From JBFXAF01 sp050184585 (GTDB taxonomy: Bacteria; Pseudomonadota; Alphaproteobacteria; Rhizobiales; Rhizobiaceae): 64,000 bases of DNA. The stretch covers positions 1-64,000 of the forward strand of contig JBFXAF010000009.1 in the NCBI GenBank assembly GCA_050184585.1, in the 5' to 3' direction. The position numbers were made by a program, and so were the translations under genes. The notes under the pieces are model-generated. The model was not told where the DNA came from. It did no database searches and saw only the letters and a program-made list of their open reading frames with translations. Positions 34,551-44,530 of the stretch are shown piece by piece (within the stretch, counting starts at the first letter, position 1; each line of letters begins with the position of its first letter).

Positions 34551-36320
34551 GTGACATTCGAACAGGTTTTCGTCTTCGGCTTGCTGGGCGCGTTGCTCAC
34601 AATGCTGGTATGGGGGCGTTTCCGCTATGACCTCGTCGCTTTCGGCGCGCTGATCATCGCCGCGCTCGGCGGCGTGATCACCGCCGAGGAGGCCTTCAGC
34701 GGTTTCGGCCATGAGGCGACGATCACCGTCGCGCTCGTCCTGGTCATCTCGCGCGCCATGATCAATTCCGGCGCGGTCGAGCTGATCACCCGTTATGTGG
34801 TCGATCCCGCGCGGGCTCTGCCGGTGCATATCGCGACCATGTCGGTGACGGGCGCCGCACTCTCGGCCATCATCAACAACGTCGCCGCCATCGTCATGCT
34901 GATGTCGATCGACATGGAAGCGGCGCGGAAAGCGGGCCGTCCGGTTTCGCTTTCGCTGATGCCGCTCTCCTACGCGACGATCTTCGGCGGCATGATCACC
35001 ATGATCGGCACGCCCTCCAACATCGTCATCGCCGAGATGCGCCAGAAGCTGCTCGGCGAACCCTACCGCATGTTCGACTTCGCGCCGGTGGGCATCGTCT
35101 GCGCGCTTTTCGGGATCGCGTTCGTTTCCCTCGTCGGCTGGCGATTGATCCCGCAGCGCGGCAAGGCGGCCGCTGCGGCGCTGCCGGGCGGAGACCTGTT
35201 CGTCGCCGAGGCGGGCGTTCCCGAGAAGTCGCCTGCCATCGGCAAGACGCTCTCCGAATTCTATCCCCTCGGCGACGAGCATGACGTGACGCTCCTCGGC
35301 CTCGTGCGTCGCGGCAAGCGCCTCGAAGGCTTTTCCGCCGCGACCGAGATCCGCAAGGGCGACTTCCTCGTGCTGGAAGGCAGCCCGAAGGCGATCGAGG
35401 CCTTCATCGGTGCGGCCAAGCTGTCGATCTCGAAGGGGGAGGAGCATGGCGGCCTGACCGGCCGCGGGCTCTCGCTGGTCGAGGCGATCGTTCCCGACGG
35501 GTCGCGGATGATCGGCCGGACCGCCAATGACCTTCGGCTGCGCTATCGGCGCGGCATCGAACTCGTGGGTCTCGCGCGCGGCAGCCGCCGCGTCCGAGAG
35601 CGGGTCGAGCGCTGGCGCGTCAAGTCAGGCGACCTGCTGCTCTTCCTCGGACCCGCCGACCGCGTCGCCGACGCGGCCGAGTGGCTCGGCGTCCTGCCGA
35701 TCGCCGAAAAGCAGCACTCGGTCATCCAGCGTCGCAAGGCCTTCCTCGCCATCGGCATCTTCGTCGCCGCCATCGCGGCCGCCTCGCTGGGGCTCATTCC
35801 GCTGGTGGTCGCGCTCGCGGTCGTCGTCGGCGCCTACGCCATCGCCAACATCGTCACGCCGGGCGACGTCTACGGCTCGATCGAATGGCCCGTGATCGTG
35901 CTCCTCGGAGCCCTGATCCCCATCGGCGACGCCTTCGAGAAGGTCGGCGGCACGCAGTTGATCACCCAGGCGATCGTCAACGCATCCGGCGACCTTCCGA
36001 TCTGGATGATCCTGGCGATCGTCATGGCGGTGACCATGCTGCTCGCCGATTTCCTGAATTCGATCGCCACGGCGCTGATCGCCGCGCCCATCGGCATCGG
36101 CGTCGCCAACGCCTTCGGCGTATCGCCCGATCCCTTCTTGATGGGCGTTGCGGTCGCCGCGACCACCGGGCTCCTCACCCCCATCGGGCATAAGAACAAC
36201 ATGATCGTCATGGGTCCGGGCGGCTACCGCTTCGGCGACTACTGGCGGCTCGGCCTGCCGCTGGAAGTCTCGCTTCTGGTGGTCTCGGTTCCCACGATCC
36301 TCTTTTTCTGGCCGCTCTGA
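34551..36320 (+). CDS. SLC13/CitMHS-type permease with two TrkA-C domains
   Basis: A 589-residue divalent-anion:sodium-symporter superfamily protein. The N-terminal transmembrane half (about 1-210) has ALSAIINNVAAIVML and TMIGTPSNIVIAEMR, and the C-terminal half (about 380-589) has LLADFLNSIATALIAAP and TGLLTPIGHKNNMIVMGPGG. Between them lie two RCK/TrkA-C ligand-binding domains (about 225-375). The start is taken as GTG 34551 with GGGGGAT 5 bp before; a TTG at 34539 is possible. The substrate may be sulfate, a dicarboxylate or similar; the sequence does not tell. Confidence 0.85.
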   Translation: MTFEQVFVFGLLGALLTMLVWGRFRYDLVAFGALIIAALGGVITAEEAFSGFGHEATITVALVLVISRAMINSGAVELITRYVVDPARALPVHIATMSVTGAALSAIINNVAAIVMLMSIDMEAARKAGRPVSLSLMPLSYATIFGGMITMIGTPSNIVIAEMRQKLLGEPYRMFDFAPVGIVCALFGIAFVSLVGWRLIPQRGKAAAAALPGGDLFVAEAGVPEKSPAIGKTLSEFYPLGDEHDVTLLGLVRRGKRLEGFSAATEIRKGDFLVLEGSPKAIEAFIGAAKLSISKGEEHGGLTGRGLSLVEAIVPDGSRMIGRTANDLRLRYRRGIELVGLARGSRRVRERVERWRVKSGDLLLFLGPADRVADAAEWLGVLPIAEKQHSVIQRRKAFLAIGIFVAAIAAASLGLIPLVVALAVVVGAYAIANIVTPGDVYGSIEWPVIVLLGALIPIGDAFEKVGGTQLITQAIVNASGDLPIWMILAIVMAVTMLLADFLNSIATALIAAPIGIGVANAFGVSPDPFLMGVAVAATTGLLTPIGHKNNMIVMGPGGYRFGDYWRLGLPLEVSLLVVSVPTILFFWPL

Positions 36321-36402
36321 CGCGGCGGCGGGGCGCGCTCCCTTGACCCGCCGCGAGGCGGGTCTATGCATGGCTGACCACGGGAAAGCCACGGGAAACG
36401 CC

Positions 36403-37521
<1,119 letters not shown>

Positions 37522-37525
37522 GCCG

Positions 37526-38659
37526 TCAAAGGCTCCTGCCGATCGCCCGGAACAGCTCGACCGTCTCGAACTCGCGATACGTCCGCTCGTCGTTGGTCTG
37601 GCCGTAGTCGGGACTGGCCGAGAGCTTGGTGACGACGAGCTTCCGCGCCGGGTTCACGTAGACGAACTGGTTGTAGACGCCGATCGCCGAGAACTCGCCC
37701 TCCTCGCCGTCCATGAGCCACCACTGGTAGCCATAGCCGAAGGCGGAATCGGAAGTGTCGCGCTTGCCCGGCATCAGGTGCGGAGCGTCCGGCGTCACCG
37801 ACGCCTTCACCCAAGAGGCCGGCACGATCTGCTTGCCGCGCCAGTTGCCGCCGTTGCGGAACAGCTCGCCGATCTTGGCGAAGTCGCGCGCCGTCGCCTG
37901 CAGTCCGCCATAGGCCATCTCCATGCCGTCGGAATCGACCAGCCAGTGGCCGTCGGATTCCATGCCGAGCGGATGCCAGAGCTTTTCCTCCATGTAGTCC
38001 CGGATCGGCCGCCCGGTGACCTTCGTCAGCAGCATGCCCAGCACCTGCGTGTCGATCGAATTGTAGAGGTTGAACGTGCCCGGTTCCCGCTGGCGTTTCA
38101 GCCGCGCCGCCAGCGCGTTGAAGGAGCCGCCCACCGCGAACACCTCGATGAAGCGGTTGATGTCGGAATCGGGGTCCGAATAATCCTCGTTCCAGCGCGC
38201 CCCGGACGACATCTGGAGCACGTCCCTGATGCGCGCGCCGTCATAGGCCGAGCCCTTGAGTTCCGGCAGATGGATCGCGATGTCGTCCTCGATGTTCAAT
38301 CCGGCCTCGGCCGCCGCGATGCCGAGCGCGGCCGAGGTGAAGCTCTTGGCAACCGACATCGAGGTCCAGTGCGTCCTCTCCCCGCCGGACAGCGCATAGC
38401 GCTCCAGCCGCATCCTGCCGTCCTGGATCACCACCAGCGCCACCGTGTCGGTGAGCGAGAGGAACGCCTCGGTGGATTTCTCCTCGCTTTCGTGCCGGTA
38501 GGTCTCGGGCAGCGTCAGCGGCTCGCCCTCGACAAAGGACATCGGCGTCGGCGAGGCGGTCATGGTGGCAATCGGAAAGATCTCGGCCAGCCGGCGGAAC
38601 ACGCCGTGCATGCTCTTGCCCGAAAACATGCTCTGCGCGAATTCGAGACGTTCGCTCAT
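37526..38659 (-). CDS. Serine hydrolase of the beta-lactamase/NylB family
   Basis: A 377-residue class-C-beta-lactamase-fold protein. The SxxK motif is S102-V-A-K105 in SMSVAKSFTSAALG, and the tyrosine motif is Y199-N-S in FNLYNSIDT. It resembles 6-aminohexanoate-dimer hydrolase and related amide/ester hydrolases. No signal peptide is visible, so it is probably cytoplasmic. It is coupled to the TetR gene by an ATGA overlap, so it is controlled together with that regulator. Confidence 0.85.
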   Translation of the reverse strand: MSERLEFAQSMFSGKSMHGVFRRLAEIFPIATMTASPTPMSFVEGEPLTLPETYRHESEEKSTEAFLSLTDTVALVVIQDGRMRLERYALSGGERTHWTSMSVAKSFTSAALGIAAAEAGLNIEDDIAIHLPELKGSAYDGARIRDVLQMSSGARWNEDYSDPDSDINRFIEVFAVGGSFNALAARLKRQREPGTFNLYNSIDTQVLGMLLTKVTGRPIRDYMEEKLWHPLGMESDGHWLVDSDGMEMAYGGLQATARDFAKIGELFRNGGNWRGKQIVPASWVKASVTPDAPHLMPGKRDTSDSAFGYGYQWWLMDGEEGEFSAIGVYNQFVYVNPARKLVVTKLSASPDYGQTNDERTYREFETVELFRAIGRSL

Positions 38660-39252
38660 CGTCCTACCCCCTTCCGCTCGTCCAGCCGATCCACCACCTG
38701 CTGCATCGCCGCCCGAAGCGTCCCCTTGCGCTTCGGCGCGATGCCGAAATCCCTCAGGCTGGTGTCGCCGAGCGCCAGCGCCAGGATCGCATAGGCCGCG
38801 CCCTGGCGCTCGGCGGAACTGCGGCCCGCTCTGTTCCGGGCCATGGCACCGACCAGCAGGTCGATCGCATAGTCGTACACCCCGTGCAGGCGCTCCCTGA
38901 CATGCTGGTCGTATTTCGCCACATACCACAGTTCGCCCATGACCGTGTTGGTGAGTTCGTTGCCGAACACCTCGCCGGCGTAGAGATCGATGAGCCCGTC
39001 GAGGTCGGCCGCCCCCTTCTCGTCGCGGACGCGCGACAGGCTGGCTTCCGACCGGACCATCAAGCGTTCGATCAGCCGGTCCACCATGTCGTCGCGGTTG
39101 CCCATGAAGTAGCGCACGAGGCTGCGTGGCAGCGCCGCCTCGGCGGCCACGTCGGCCAGCGTCGTCGCGGCCAGCCCCTGCCGCGCCACGCAGGCCTCGA
39201 AGGCATGCATGATCTCCTCGCTGCGTTCCTCGAATTTCGGCGGTCGGCCCAT
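38656..39252 (-). CDS. TetR-family transcriptional regulator (BetI-like)
   Basis: A 198-residue regulator with an N-terminal TetR helix-turn-helix (about 15-60: GLAATTLADVAAEAALPRSL followed by VRYFMGNRDDMV) and an all-helical ligand domain. It is divergent from the solute-binding protein at 39349 and overlaps the serine hydrolase by 4 bp. A pair of matching palindromes in the 96-bp divergent gap is very likely its binding site, giving control of both directions. Confidence 0.9.
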   Translation of the reverse strand: MGRPPKFEERSEEIMHAFEACVARQGLAATTLADVAAEAALPRSLVRYFMGNRDDMVDRLIERLMVRSEASLSRVRDEKGAADLDGLIDLYAGEVFGNELTNTVMGELWYVAKYDQHVRERLHGVYDYAIDLLVGAMARNRAGRSSAERQGAAYAILALALGDTSLRDFGIAPKRKGTLRAAMQQVVDRLDERKGVGR

Positions 39253-39261
39253 CGGTCAGCC

Positions 39262-39317
39262 TTTCCTGTCAGCGTTGACAGGAAACCGGAACGGGAGTTT
39301 ATTGTCAATAATGACAA
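39262..39317. promoter_or_regulatory. Double operator and divergent promoters for the TetR regulator
   Basis: Operator 1 is TTTCCTGTCA (39262-39271), GCGT, TGACAGGAAA (39276-39285). Operator 2 is TTGTCA (39302-39307), ATAA, TGACAA (39312-39317). Both share the core TGTCA-N4-TGACA and their centres are 36 bp apart. Each holds a TTGACA -35 for one direction: 39275-39280 reading right and 39308-39303 reading left. The -10 of each promoter falls near the other operator. Binding would shut both promoters. Confidence 0.75.
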
Positions 39318-39348
39318 GAAACGCTCGACCAGAGCAAAGGGGAACGGC

Positions 39349-40431
39349 ATGTCTCTTTCGAAACTCACCAGTGCCCTGCTTGCCGCGTCGGTTACCGGTG
39401 CGGCGCTGCTCACCGCCTTCGCCGGCCGCGCCGAGGACGCGCCGCTCACCGTCTTCGACTGGCCGGGCTACGAGGATCCCGCTTTGCACGCCGACTATGC
39501 GGCGAAGCATGGCGGCTCGCCGGCCTTCGCCTTCTTCGGCGACGAGGACGAGGCCTTCGAGAAGCTGCGCACCGGCTTCAAGGCCGACCTCGCGCATCCC
39601 TGCGCCACCAATGTGGTGAAGTGGCGCGACGCGGGCCTGATCCAGCCGCTCGACACGTCGCGCATCGCGGCGTGGGACGACATCCTGCCGGGCATCCGCG
39701 AGATCGACGATTTGATGGTCGACGCCGACGGCAAGGCTTGGTTCCTGCCCTTCGACTGGGGCAACACGCTGCTCACCTACCGGACCGATACGGTGCAGGA
39801 GGCGGACGTCGCGTCCCTGAAGGTCTTCGCCGATCCGAAGTTCAAGGACCGCATTTCGATCCCGGACAACACCGACGCGGCTTACGCGCTGGCGCTGCTG
39901 GCCGTCGGGGCGAACGACGTTCAGAAGGTCTCCGACGAGGATTTCGAAAAAGCCTCCGCCTTCCTGCGCGAGGTTCACAAGAACGTCCGGCTCTACTGGG
40001 GCGACAATACCGAACTCGGCCAGGCGCTGGCCGGCGGCGAGGTCGACATCGCCTGGGCCTGGAACGAGACCGCCAACGCGCTCAAGGCCGCCGGCATGCC
40101 GGTTGCGGTCAGGAAGGACACGGCCGAGGGCATCGCGTCCTGGGTCTGCGGCTATGTGCATCTGAAGGACGCGCCGGGCAGCGTCGACGCCGTCTACGAC
40201 TTCCTCAACGCCGCGACCGCGCCTGCCGTGTCGAACTACATGGTCACCGCTTGGGGCTACGGCCACGCCAACGGCAAGGGCATGGCGGCGGTCGACCCGG
40301 CGGCGCTGGAGGCCGCGGGCCACAAGGATTTCGAGACGACGATGAAGACCTCGCTCTTCGCCGCGCCGATCGACCCGGCCATGAAGCAGAAATTCGTCGC
40401 CGAGTTCGAGAAGATCAAGGCGGGGTATTGA
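39349..40431 (+). CDS. Periplasmic solute-binding protein, PotD/PotF-like
   Basis: A 360-residue protein with a signal peptide (residues 1-28, ending FAGRAED) and the group-1 spermidine/putrescine-binding fold. It begins PLTVFDWPGYEDPALHADYA, and the ligand-site tryptophans and aspartates fall in LPFDWGNTLLTY and DIAWAWNETANAL. The start has AAGGGGA upstream. No permease or ATPase gene follows; the next gene is unrelated and lies in a lower-GC island. It may share the potGHI system at 56314-59255 or another unlinked one. Substrate uncertain: polyamine, amino-alcohol or similar. Confidence 0.85.
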   Translation: MSLSKLTSALLAASVTGAALLTAFAGRAEDAPLTVFDWPGYEDPALHADYAAKHGGSPAFAFFGDEDEAFEKLRTGFKADLAHPCATNVVKWRDAGLIQPLDTSRIAAWDDILPGIREIDDLMVDADGKAWFLPFDWGNTLLTYRTDTVQEADVASLKVFADPKFKDRISIPDNTDAAYALALLAVGANDVQKVSDEDFEKASAFLREVHKNVRLYWGDNTELGQALAGGEVDIAWAWNETANALKAAGMPVAVRKDTAEGIASWVCGYVHLKDAPGSVDAVYDFLNAATAPAVSNYMVTAWGYGHANGKGMAAVDPAALEAAGHKDFETTMKTSLFAAPIDPAMKQKFVAEFEKIKAGY

Positions 40432-40509
40432 GGGGTATCGGGTCAGCTTGAAATCTGCCGGCTCGCCAGTCGCCTAGCGCCCCCTCTCTATGTATGCTCA
40501 CCGGAAAGC

Positions 40510-40812
40510 ATGGAACCTCGGAAAATGGCTCGGATGTTTGAGCGGTCCTTCGGAGGCAGGTCGGTGGACTTTGGCGTCTCCGACTCGCGACCTTATGTTG
40601 CACCAACACCAAGGTCGAAGCGATCTGGCAAGCTAAAGGCGCCGACCATTCAGCAACCGCGTTCAGAGGAAAGTCGACTGCGAGACGAGTATGCGTTCTA
40701 TAAGCGCGAAGAGAAGCGCCAACGTCGTGCCGGCACTGATAGATGGATCAAGCCGTTCCAACTATGCTTGGAGATTGAACGCTATTTCCAGATGCGCGGG
40801 AAAGTCTTGTGA
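40510..40812 (+). CDS. Hypothetical charged protein
   Basis: A 100-residue open frame, MEPRKMARMFERSFGGRSVD and on, rich in R, K and E, with no membrane segment. GGAAA precedes the ATG. It begins the AT-richer stretch that runs to about 42910. No family recognised. The charged composition fits a nucleic-acid-associated or phage-derived small protein, but this is a guess, and the frame may not be expressed. Confidence 0.4.
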   Translation: MEPRKMARMFERSFGGRSVDFGVSDSRPYVAPTPRSKRSGKLKAPTIQQPRSEESRLRDEYAFYKREEKRQRRAGTDRWIKPFQLCLEIERYFQMRGKVL

Positions 40813-41041
40813 TGGCTACAAGGACCTAGCGCCCAAAAGCGCGGACTAACGTTATCGGCCATGCCGTGAGGGTCATGCGCATTGAGATAGCTAAGAAGCG
40901 GAGAATTGCAGCAGGCACCGGACCGAGCGCTGAGATTGCGAAGATAGCACAGTAATGCCCGTGGAGAAACAAATACCCTGCTAGACACAGGGACAGGATT
41001 TGGGTAGTAGGGTATGCACGAGTCAGGACAGGACTTTTGCG

Positions 41042-41719
41042 ATGCCCGATTACCAAGAGGCGCTTGATAGCGCATTTCCCGAACACACCTACGGCGATAC
41101 CATTCGCGCGTTGCGGGAGGGTGTTGCGCTCGGCGACGATGCCGTCAAAAGCCTCCCCTTTCTGGATACTCCAGTTGGAAAAGATTTCCGTGGGCTGGTG
41201 CGTCGCGCTGGCGTGATGTTTCGAATACATCAACTCTGTGAAGCTGGCGATCTGCCGTTCGTCGCTGAATTCACACCAATGCCCATTGGCAGCTGGCATT
41301 GGCTAGAAATCCGCAGCGGTCAATGTCGCGGCTTTCTGGTGAGGACGGTGGATAAAGACGCGTTCCCCGAAGATACACCGAACCAGCAGGACAAGCGCCA
41401 CTCTAATCAGATCGAGATGTTCGATGACCCGAAGGTCGTCCAACTGCCGACTGCCAAGCTGTACACCGCGTGGCTATGTTACGGAGCCACCAAGAACGGA
41501 GCGCTGAGTCATGCCCTATGGGGTCTCCCGAGCGGGCAGGAGACCGAAACATGGCTGGCTCGGCGGGATGCCCTGAACGCCGTCCGCACAGTAGTTGTTA
41601 GACCTGAAGAAGCGAAGCGCCCCGCGGTGAATCCGCGTGATGCTATGAAATTTCGGGAGGAGGTTCAGGAAGCGCTGGAGCAGCAAAAGGGCGAGATCGA
41701 TTCCGGCCAAGAGAAATGA
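41042..41719 (+). CDS. Protein of unknown function paired with an XRE-ImmA/IrrE gene
   Basis: A 225-residue soluble protein beginning MPDYQEALDSAFPEHTYGD. It has no membrane segment. It contains a central W-rich stretch (PIGSWHWLEIRSGQ) and a segment near AKLYTAWLCYGATKNGALSH. AGGA lies before the ATG. Its stop overlaps the start of the metallopeptidase gene (ATGA), so the two products are made together. I do not recognise the family. By analogy with ImmA/IrrE pairs it may be a substrate, partner or effector of the peptidase-regulator. Confidence 0.7.
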   Translation: MPDYQEALDSAFPEHTYGDTIRALREGVALGDDAVKSLPFLDTPVGKDFRGLVRRAGVMFRIHQLCEAGDLPFVAEFTPMPIGSWHWLEIRSGQCRGFLVRTVDKDAFPEDTPNQQDKRHSNQIEMFDDPKVVQLPTAKLYTAWLCYGATKNGALSHALWGLPSGQETETWLARRDALNAVRTVVVRPEEAKRPAVNPRDAMKFREEVQEALEQQKGEIDSGQEK

Positions 41720-42831
41720 CGAGCGAGCAGCATAAGGTGATCCCGGAGCGAATCCGGGAGGCGCGCGAAGCGGCTGGTTTGACCGACGAGCAATTCGCTG
41801 ATGCGATTGGCGTCTCGCGCGGTGCAGTTGGCCATTATGAGACTGGTTTGAGCGCGCCTAGGGGCGAAGTGTATGCCCGAATCATAGATGTGACGGGACA
41901 GCCGCCGTCGTTTTTCACAACGCCTCGAAATAGGTCAGTATCCCGCTTCCGCATGCCTAATTGGCGCAGCTTGAAACGGATGCAGAGACCAGAGCGGTTG
42001 CGCATTGCTCGCCGGTTGGAATGGGCTTTCGACATCACGTCCTACCTAGAGCGGTTTATTGAACTGCCCCCCGTTCGATTGCCCGAAATCGATTTCGACT
42101 ATGAGAACGACGACGACGACAAGATTGAATCTGTCGCAGAGGCGGTTCGAAAGCTCTGGGGGCTTGCCTATGAGCCGGTAACTGACCTTACCGCTGTGCT
42201 TGAATTCAACGGCTGCATCTTGATTGAAGAGTATGTGAAATGCGAGGACATGGATGCGGTTTCTCGCTGGCAAGGAGGGCGCCCCTATATCCTCTATTCC
42301 AAAGAAGTGCAGAGCACCTCGCGTACACTTTTCAATCTAGCCCATGAACTTGGTCATATCGTCCTACATGCCTCTGTCGAGGTAACCAGCAAGAATCTAG
42401 ACAAGATTGAACGACAGGCAAACAGGTTTGCTGGTGCATTTCTGTTGCCAAGGAAGCAGTTCGCTTCCGAGGTCGCAAGTACCTCCATAGACTATTTATT
42501 GGCAATGAAACAGCGATGGCGTGTAGCAGTCGCTGCAATGGTTTATCGTTGCAAAGACCTTGAAATTCTAAACCCTATTCAGGTCCAGTATATTTGGAAG
42601 CAAATGAACATGCGGCGTATTCGTAAGAGGGAGCCGCTGGATAATGCGTTTAATCTGCCTTCACCGACAGTTTTGGCGACGGGCGTGCGAATGTTGATTG
42701 AGCACCGTGTTCAGCCAAAGGCACAGATTGTGGGCGCGCTGGCATTGAACACCTTCGATATCGAAAGTCTCAGTGGCTTGCAAAGGGAAGAACTGCAAAC
42801 CAAGGTTGTCCAGTTGCGGCTTATAAAGTAA
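41716..42831 (+). CDS. XRE-family regulator fused to ImmA/IrrE metallopeptidase
   Basis: A 371-residue protein. Residues about 8-65 are an XRE helix-turn-helix (TDEQFADAIGVSRGAVGHYE). Residues about 140-290 are an ImmA/IrrE (COG2856) zinc peptidase with the motif HELGH at 210-214 and a downstream ANRFAGAFLLP, which supplies the third ligand region. This class responds to DNA damage or other signals by cleaving a repressor, as ImmA does with ImmR in ICEBs1. The HTH and peptidase in one chain suggest a self-contained switch. Base composition is AT-richer than the chromosome around it. Confidence 0.85.
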   Translation: MTSEQHKVIPERIREAREAAGLTDEQFADAIGVSRGAVGHYETGLSAPRGEVYARIIDVTGQPPSFFTTPRNRSVSRFRMPNWRSLKRMQRPERLRIARRLEWAFDITSYLERFIELPPVRLPEIDFDYENDDDDKIESVAEAVRKLWGLAYEPVTDLTAVLEFNGCILIEEYVKCEDMDAVSRWQGGRPYILYSKEVQSTSRTLFNLAHELGHIVLHASVEVTSKNLDKIERQANRFAGAFLLPRKQFASEVASTSIDYLLAMKQRWRVAVAAMVYRCKDLEILNPIQVQYIWKQMNMRRIRKREPLDNAFNLPSPTVLATGVRMLIEHRVQPKAQIVGALALNTFDIESLSGLQREELQTKVVQLRLIK

Positions 42832-43135
42832 ATATTTAGTACTTGGTGCCGAGCATTAAAATTTTCATATAGAGGTAGACGAGTCGGTTTTCACCTGAAA
42901 TCGAGTCCAAACTTTCACGATTGCGAGGGGGCGGCTGACGTCTCCGAACCGATGACGACGTGGTTGCGATGATTGACGCGGTTTCGTCCTACAAGCGCGG
43001 CAAGGCAGATTCCGACTGAAACACTGCCGGCACCCGCGACCATTTTTCCTCTGACATCACGCGGCATTTCGGTATGTTGCCGGCCGCGATGTCGGGCTGG
43101 CCCGGCGAAAGGACCCTTTCAACCGGGAGCCCCCG
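42832..43135. other. Intergenic gap before nhaA, right edge of the AT-rich island
   Basis: 304 bp with no complete gene. Up to about 42910 the DNA keeps the AT-rich character of the island; after that GC rises sharply. On the plus strand about 42947-43018 a GC-rich frame reads DDDVVAMIDAVSSYKRGKAD and stops. It looks like the tail of a chromosomal gene cut off by the island, although a stop lies upstream in frame. The last 100 bp should hold the nhaA promoter. Confidence 0.35.
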
Positions 43136-44317
43136 ATGTCCGGCCGGCCCGTATCCATCTTCCGCGAGTTCATCGACAGCGAATCCTCCGGCGGCATCGT
43201 CCTGATGGCGGCCGCCGCACTTGCGCTCGTCGTCGCGAACTCGGCGCTCGCGCCCGTCTACTTCGATACGCTGCATGCCTATCTCGGGCCGCTGAGCGTC
43301 TCCCACTGGATCAATGACGGCCTGATGGCGGTCTTCTTCCTGCTGGTCGGGCTGGAGATCAAGCGCGAGGTTCTCGACGGCCAGCTCTCCACCTGGCCGC
43401 GCCGCATTCTTCCAGGCATCGCCGCCGCCGGCGGCATGGTCGTGCCGGCGCTGATCTACGTGGCGCTCAACATCGACAATCCCGGCGCGCTGCGCGGCTG
43501 GGCGATCCCGACCGCCACCGACATCGCCTTCGCACTCGGCGTGCTGTCGCTGCTCGGCAGCCGCGTGCCGGCGTCGCTGAAGGTCTTTCTCACCGCGCTC
43601 GCCATCATCGACGACCTCGGCGCCGTCGTCATCATCGCGCTGTTCTACACAGGCGGCCTGGAAGTCTGGTGGCTGGCCGCCGCCTTCTTCATCCTGGCCC
43701 TCCTCGTCGGTCTCGGCCGCATGAAGGTCGACACGCTCTGGCCCTATCTCGCGCTCGGCCTGATGTTGTGGTTCTGCGTGCTCCAGTCGGGCGTCCACGC
43801 CACGCTCGCCGGCGTCGCGCTCGCCATGACCATCCCGCTGAAGCGCGCGCCCGGCATCGAACACGACCTCGAGGAATCGCCGCTGCACCGGCTGGAGCAC
43901 GCGATCAGCAAGGTCGTGCCCTTCGTGATCGTGCCCGTCTTCGGCTTCGCCAATGCCGGCGTCTCCTTCGCCGGCATGACGCCCGCGGCGCTGCTCGATC
44001 CGCTCACCCTCGGCGTCGCGCTCGGCCTCGTCCTCGGCAAGCTCGTCGGTGTCTTCGGCACCACCTTCATCGCCGTCAGGTCCGGCCTGTCGGACATGCC
44101 GGCCAATGCCGGCTGGTCTCATGTGCTTGGCGTTTCCCTGCTCTGCGGAATCGGCTTCACCATGAGCCTCTTCATCGGCCTGCTCGCCTTCGCCGACGAC
44201 GTCGGTCTCCAGGACGACGTCAAGGTCGGAATCCTGACCGGCTCGCTCGTCGCCGCCCTGCTCGGAGCGGCGATCCTCGCGCTGGGTCCGAGGCCGTCGC
44301 CCGACCTCGCGGAGTGA
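43136..44317 (+). CDS. nhaA: Na+/H+ antiporter NhaA
   Basis: A 393-residue inner-membrane antiporter with about twelve helices. The ion-site motif is the double aspartate in LTALAIIDDLGAVVIIALF, and the preceding PTATDIAFALGVLSLLGSR is diagnostic of NhaA. It exchanges sodium or lithium for protons to control pH and salt. Full length, standing alone. Confidence 0.95.
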   Translation: MSGRPVSIFREFIDSESSGGIVLMAAAALALVVANSALAPVYFDTLHAYLGPLSVSHWINDGLMAVFFLLVGLEIKREVLDGQLSTWPRRILPGIAAAGGMVVPALIYVALNIDNPGALRGWAIPTATDIAFALGVLSLLGSRVPASLKVFLTALAIIDDLGAVVIIALFYTGGLEVWWLAAAFFILALLVGLGRMKVDTLWPYLALGLMLWFCVLQSGVHATLAGVALAMTIPLKRAPGIEHDLEESPLHRLEHAISKVVPFVIVPVFGFANAGVSFAGMTPAALLDPLTLGVALGLVLGKLVGVFGTTFIAVRSGLSDMPANAGWSHVLGVSLLCGIGFTMSLFIGLLAFADDVGLQDDVKVGILTGSLVAALLGAAILALGPRPSPDLAE

Positions 44318-44530
44318 CGGCGCGACTTCTCGGCGGAATCGCGCGCCCGTAACGCCCGAACGGCGGAATCCGGGCCCGTTTTCCTGGACAGGGAGGGCCT
44401 GTGAACAAATTTGGCGGACCCTGGCGGCACGGTCGCGCGCATGTGCTTGAAATGTCGGGAAAGATCGCGCGTCGAATTCTTCGCGGCGAGAAAATCGATC
44501 CACCTGCCCGATCCCTCCCATATGGGGGGA

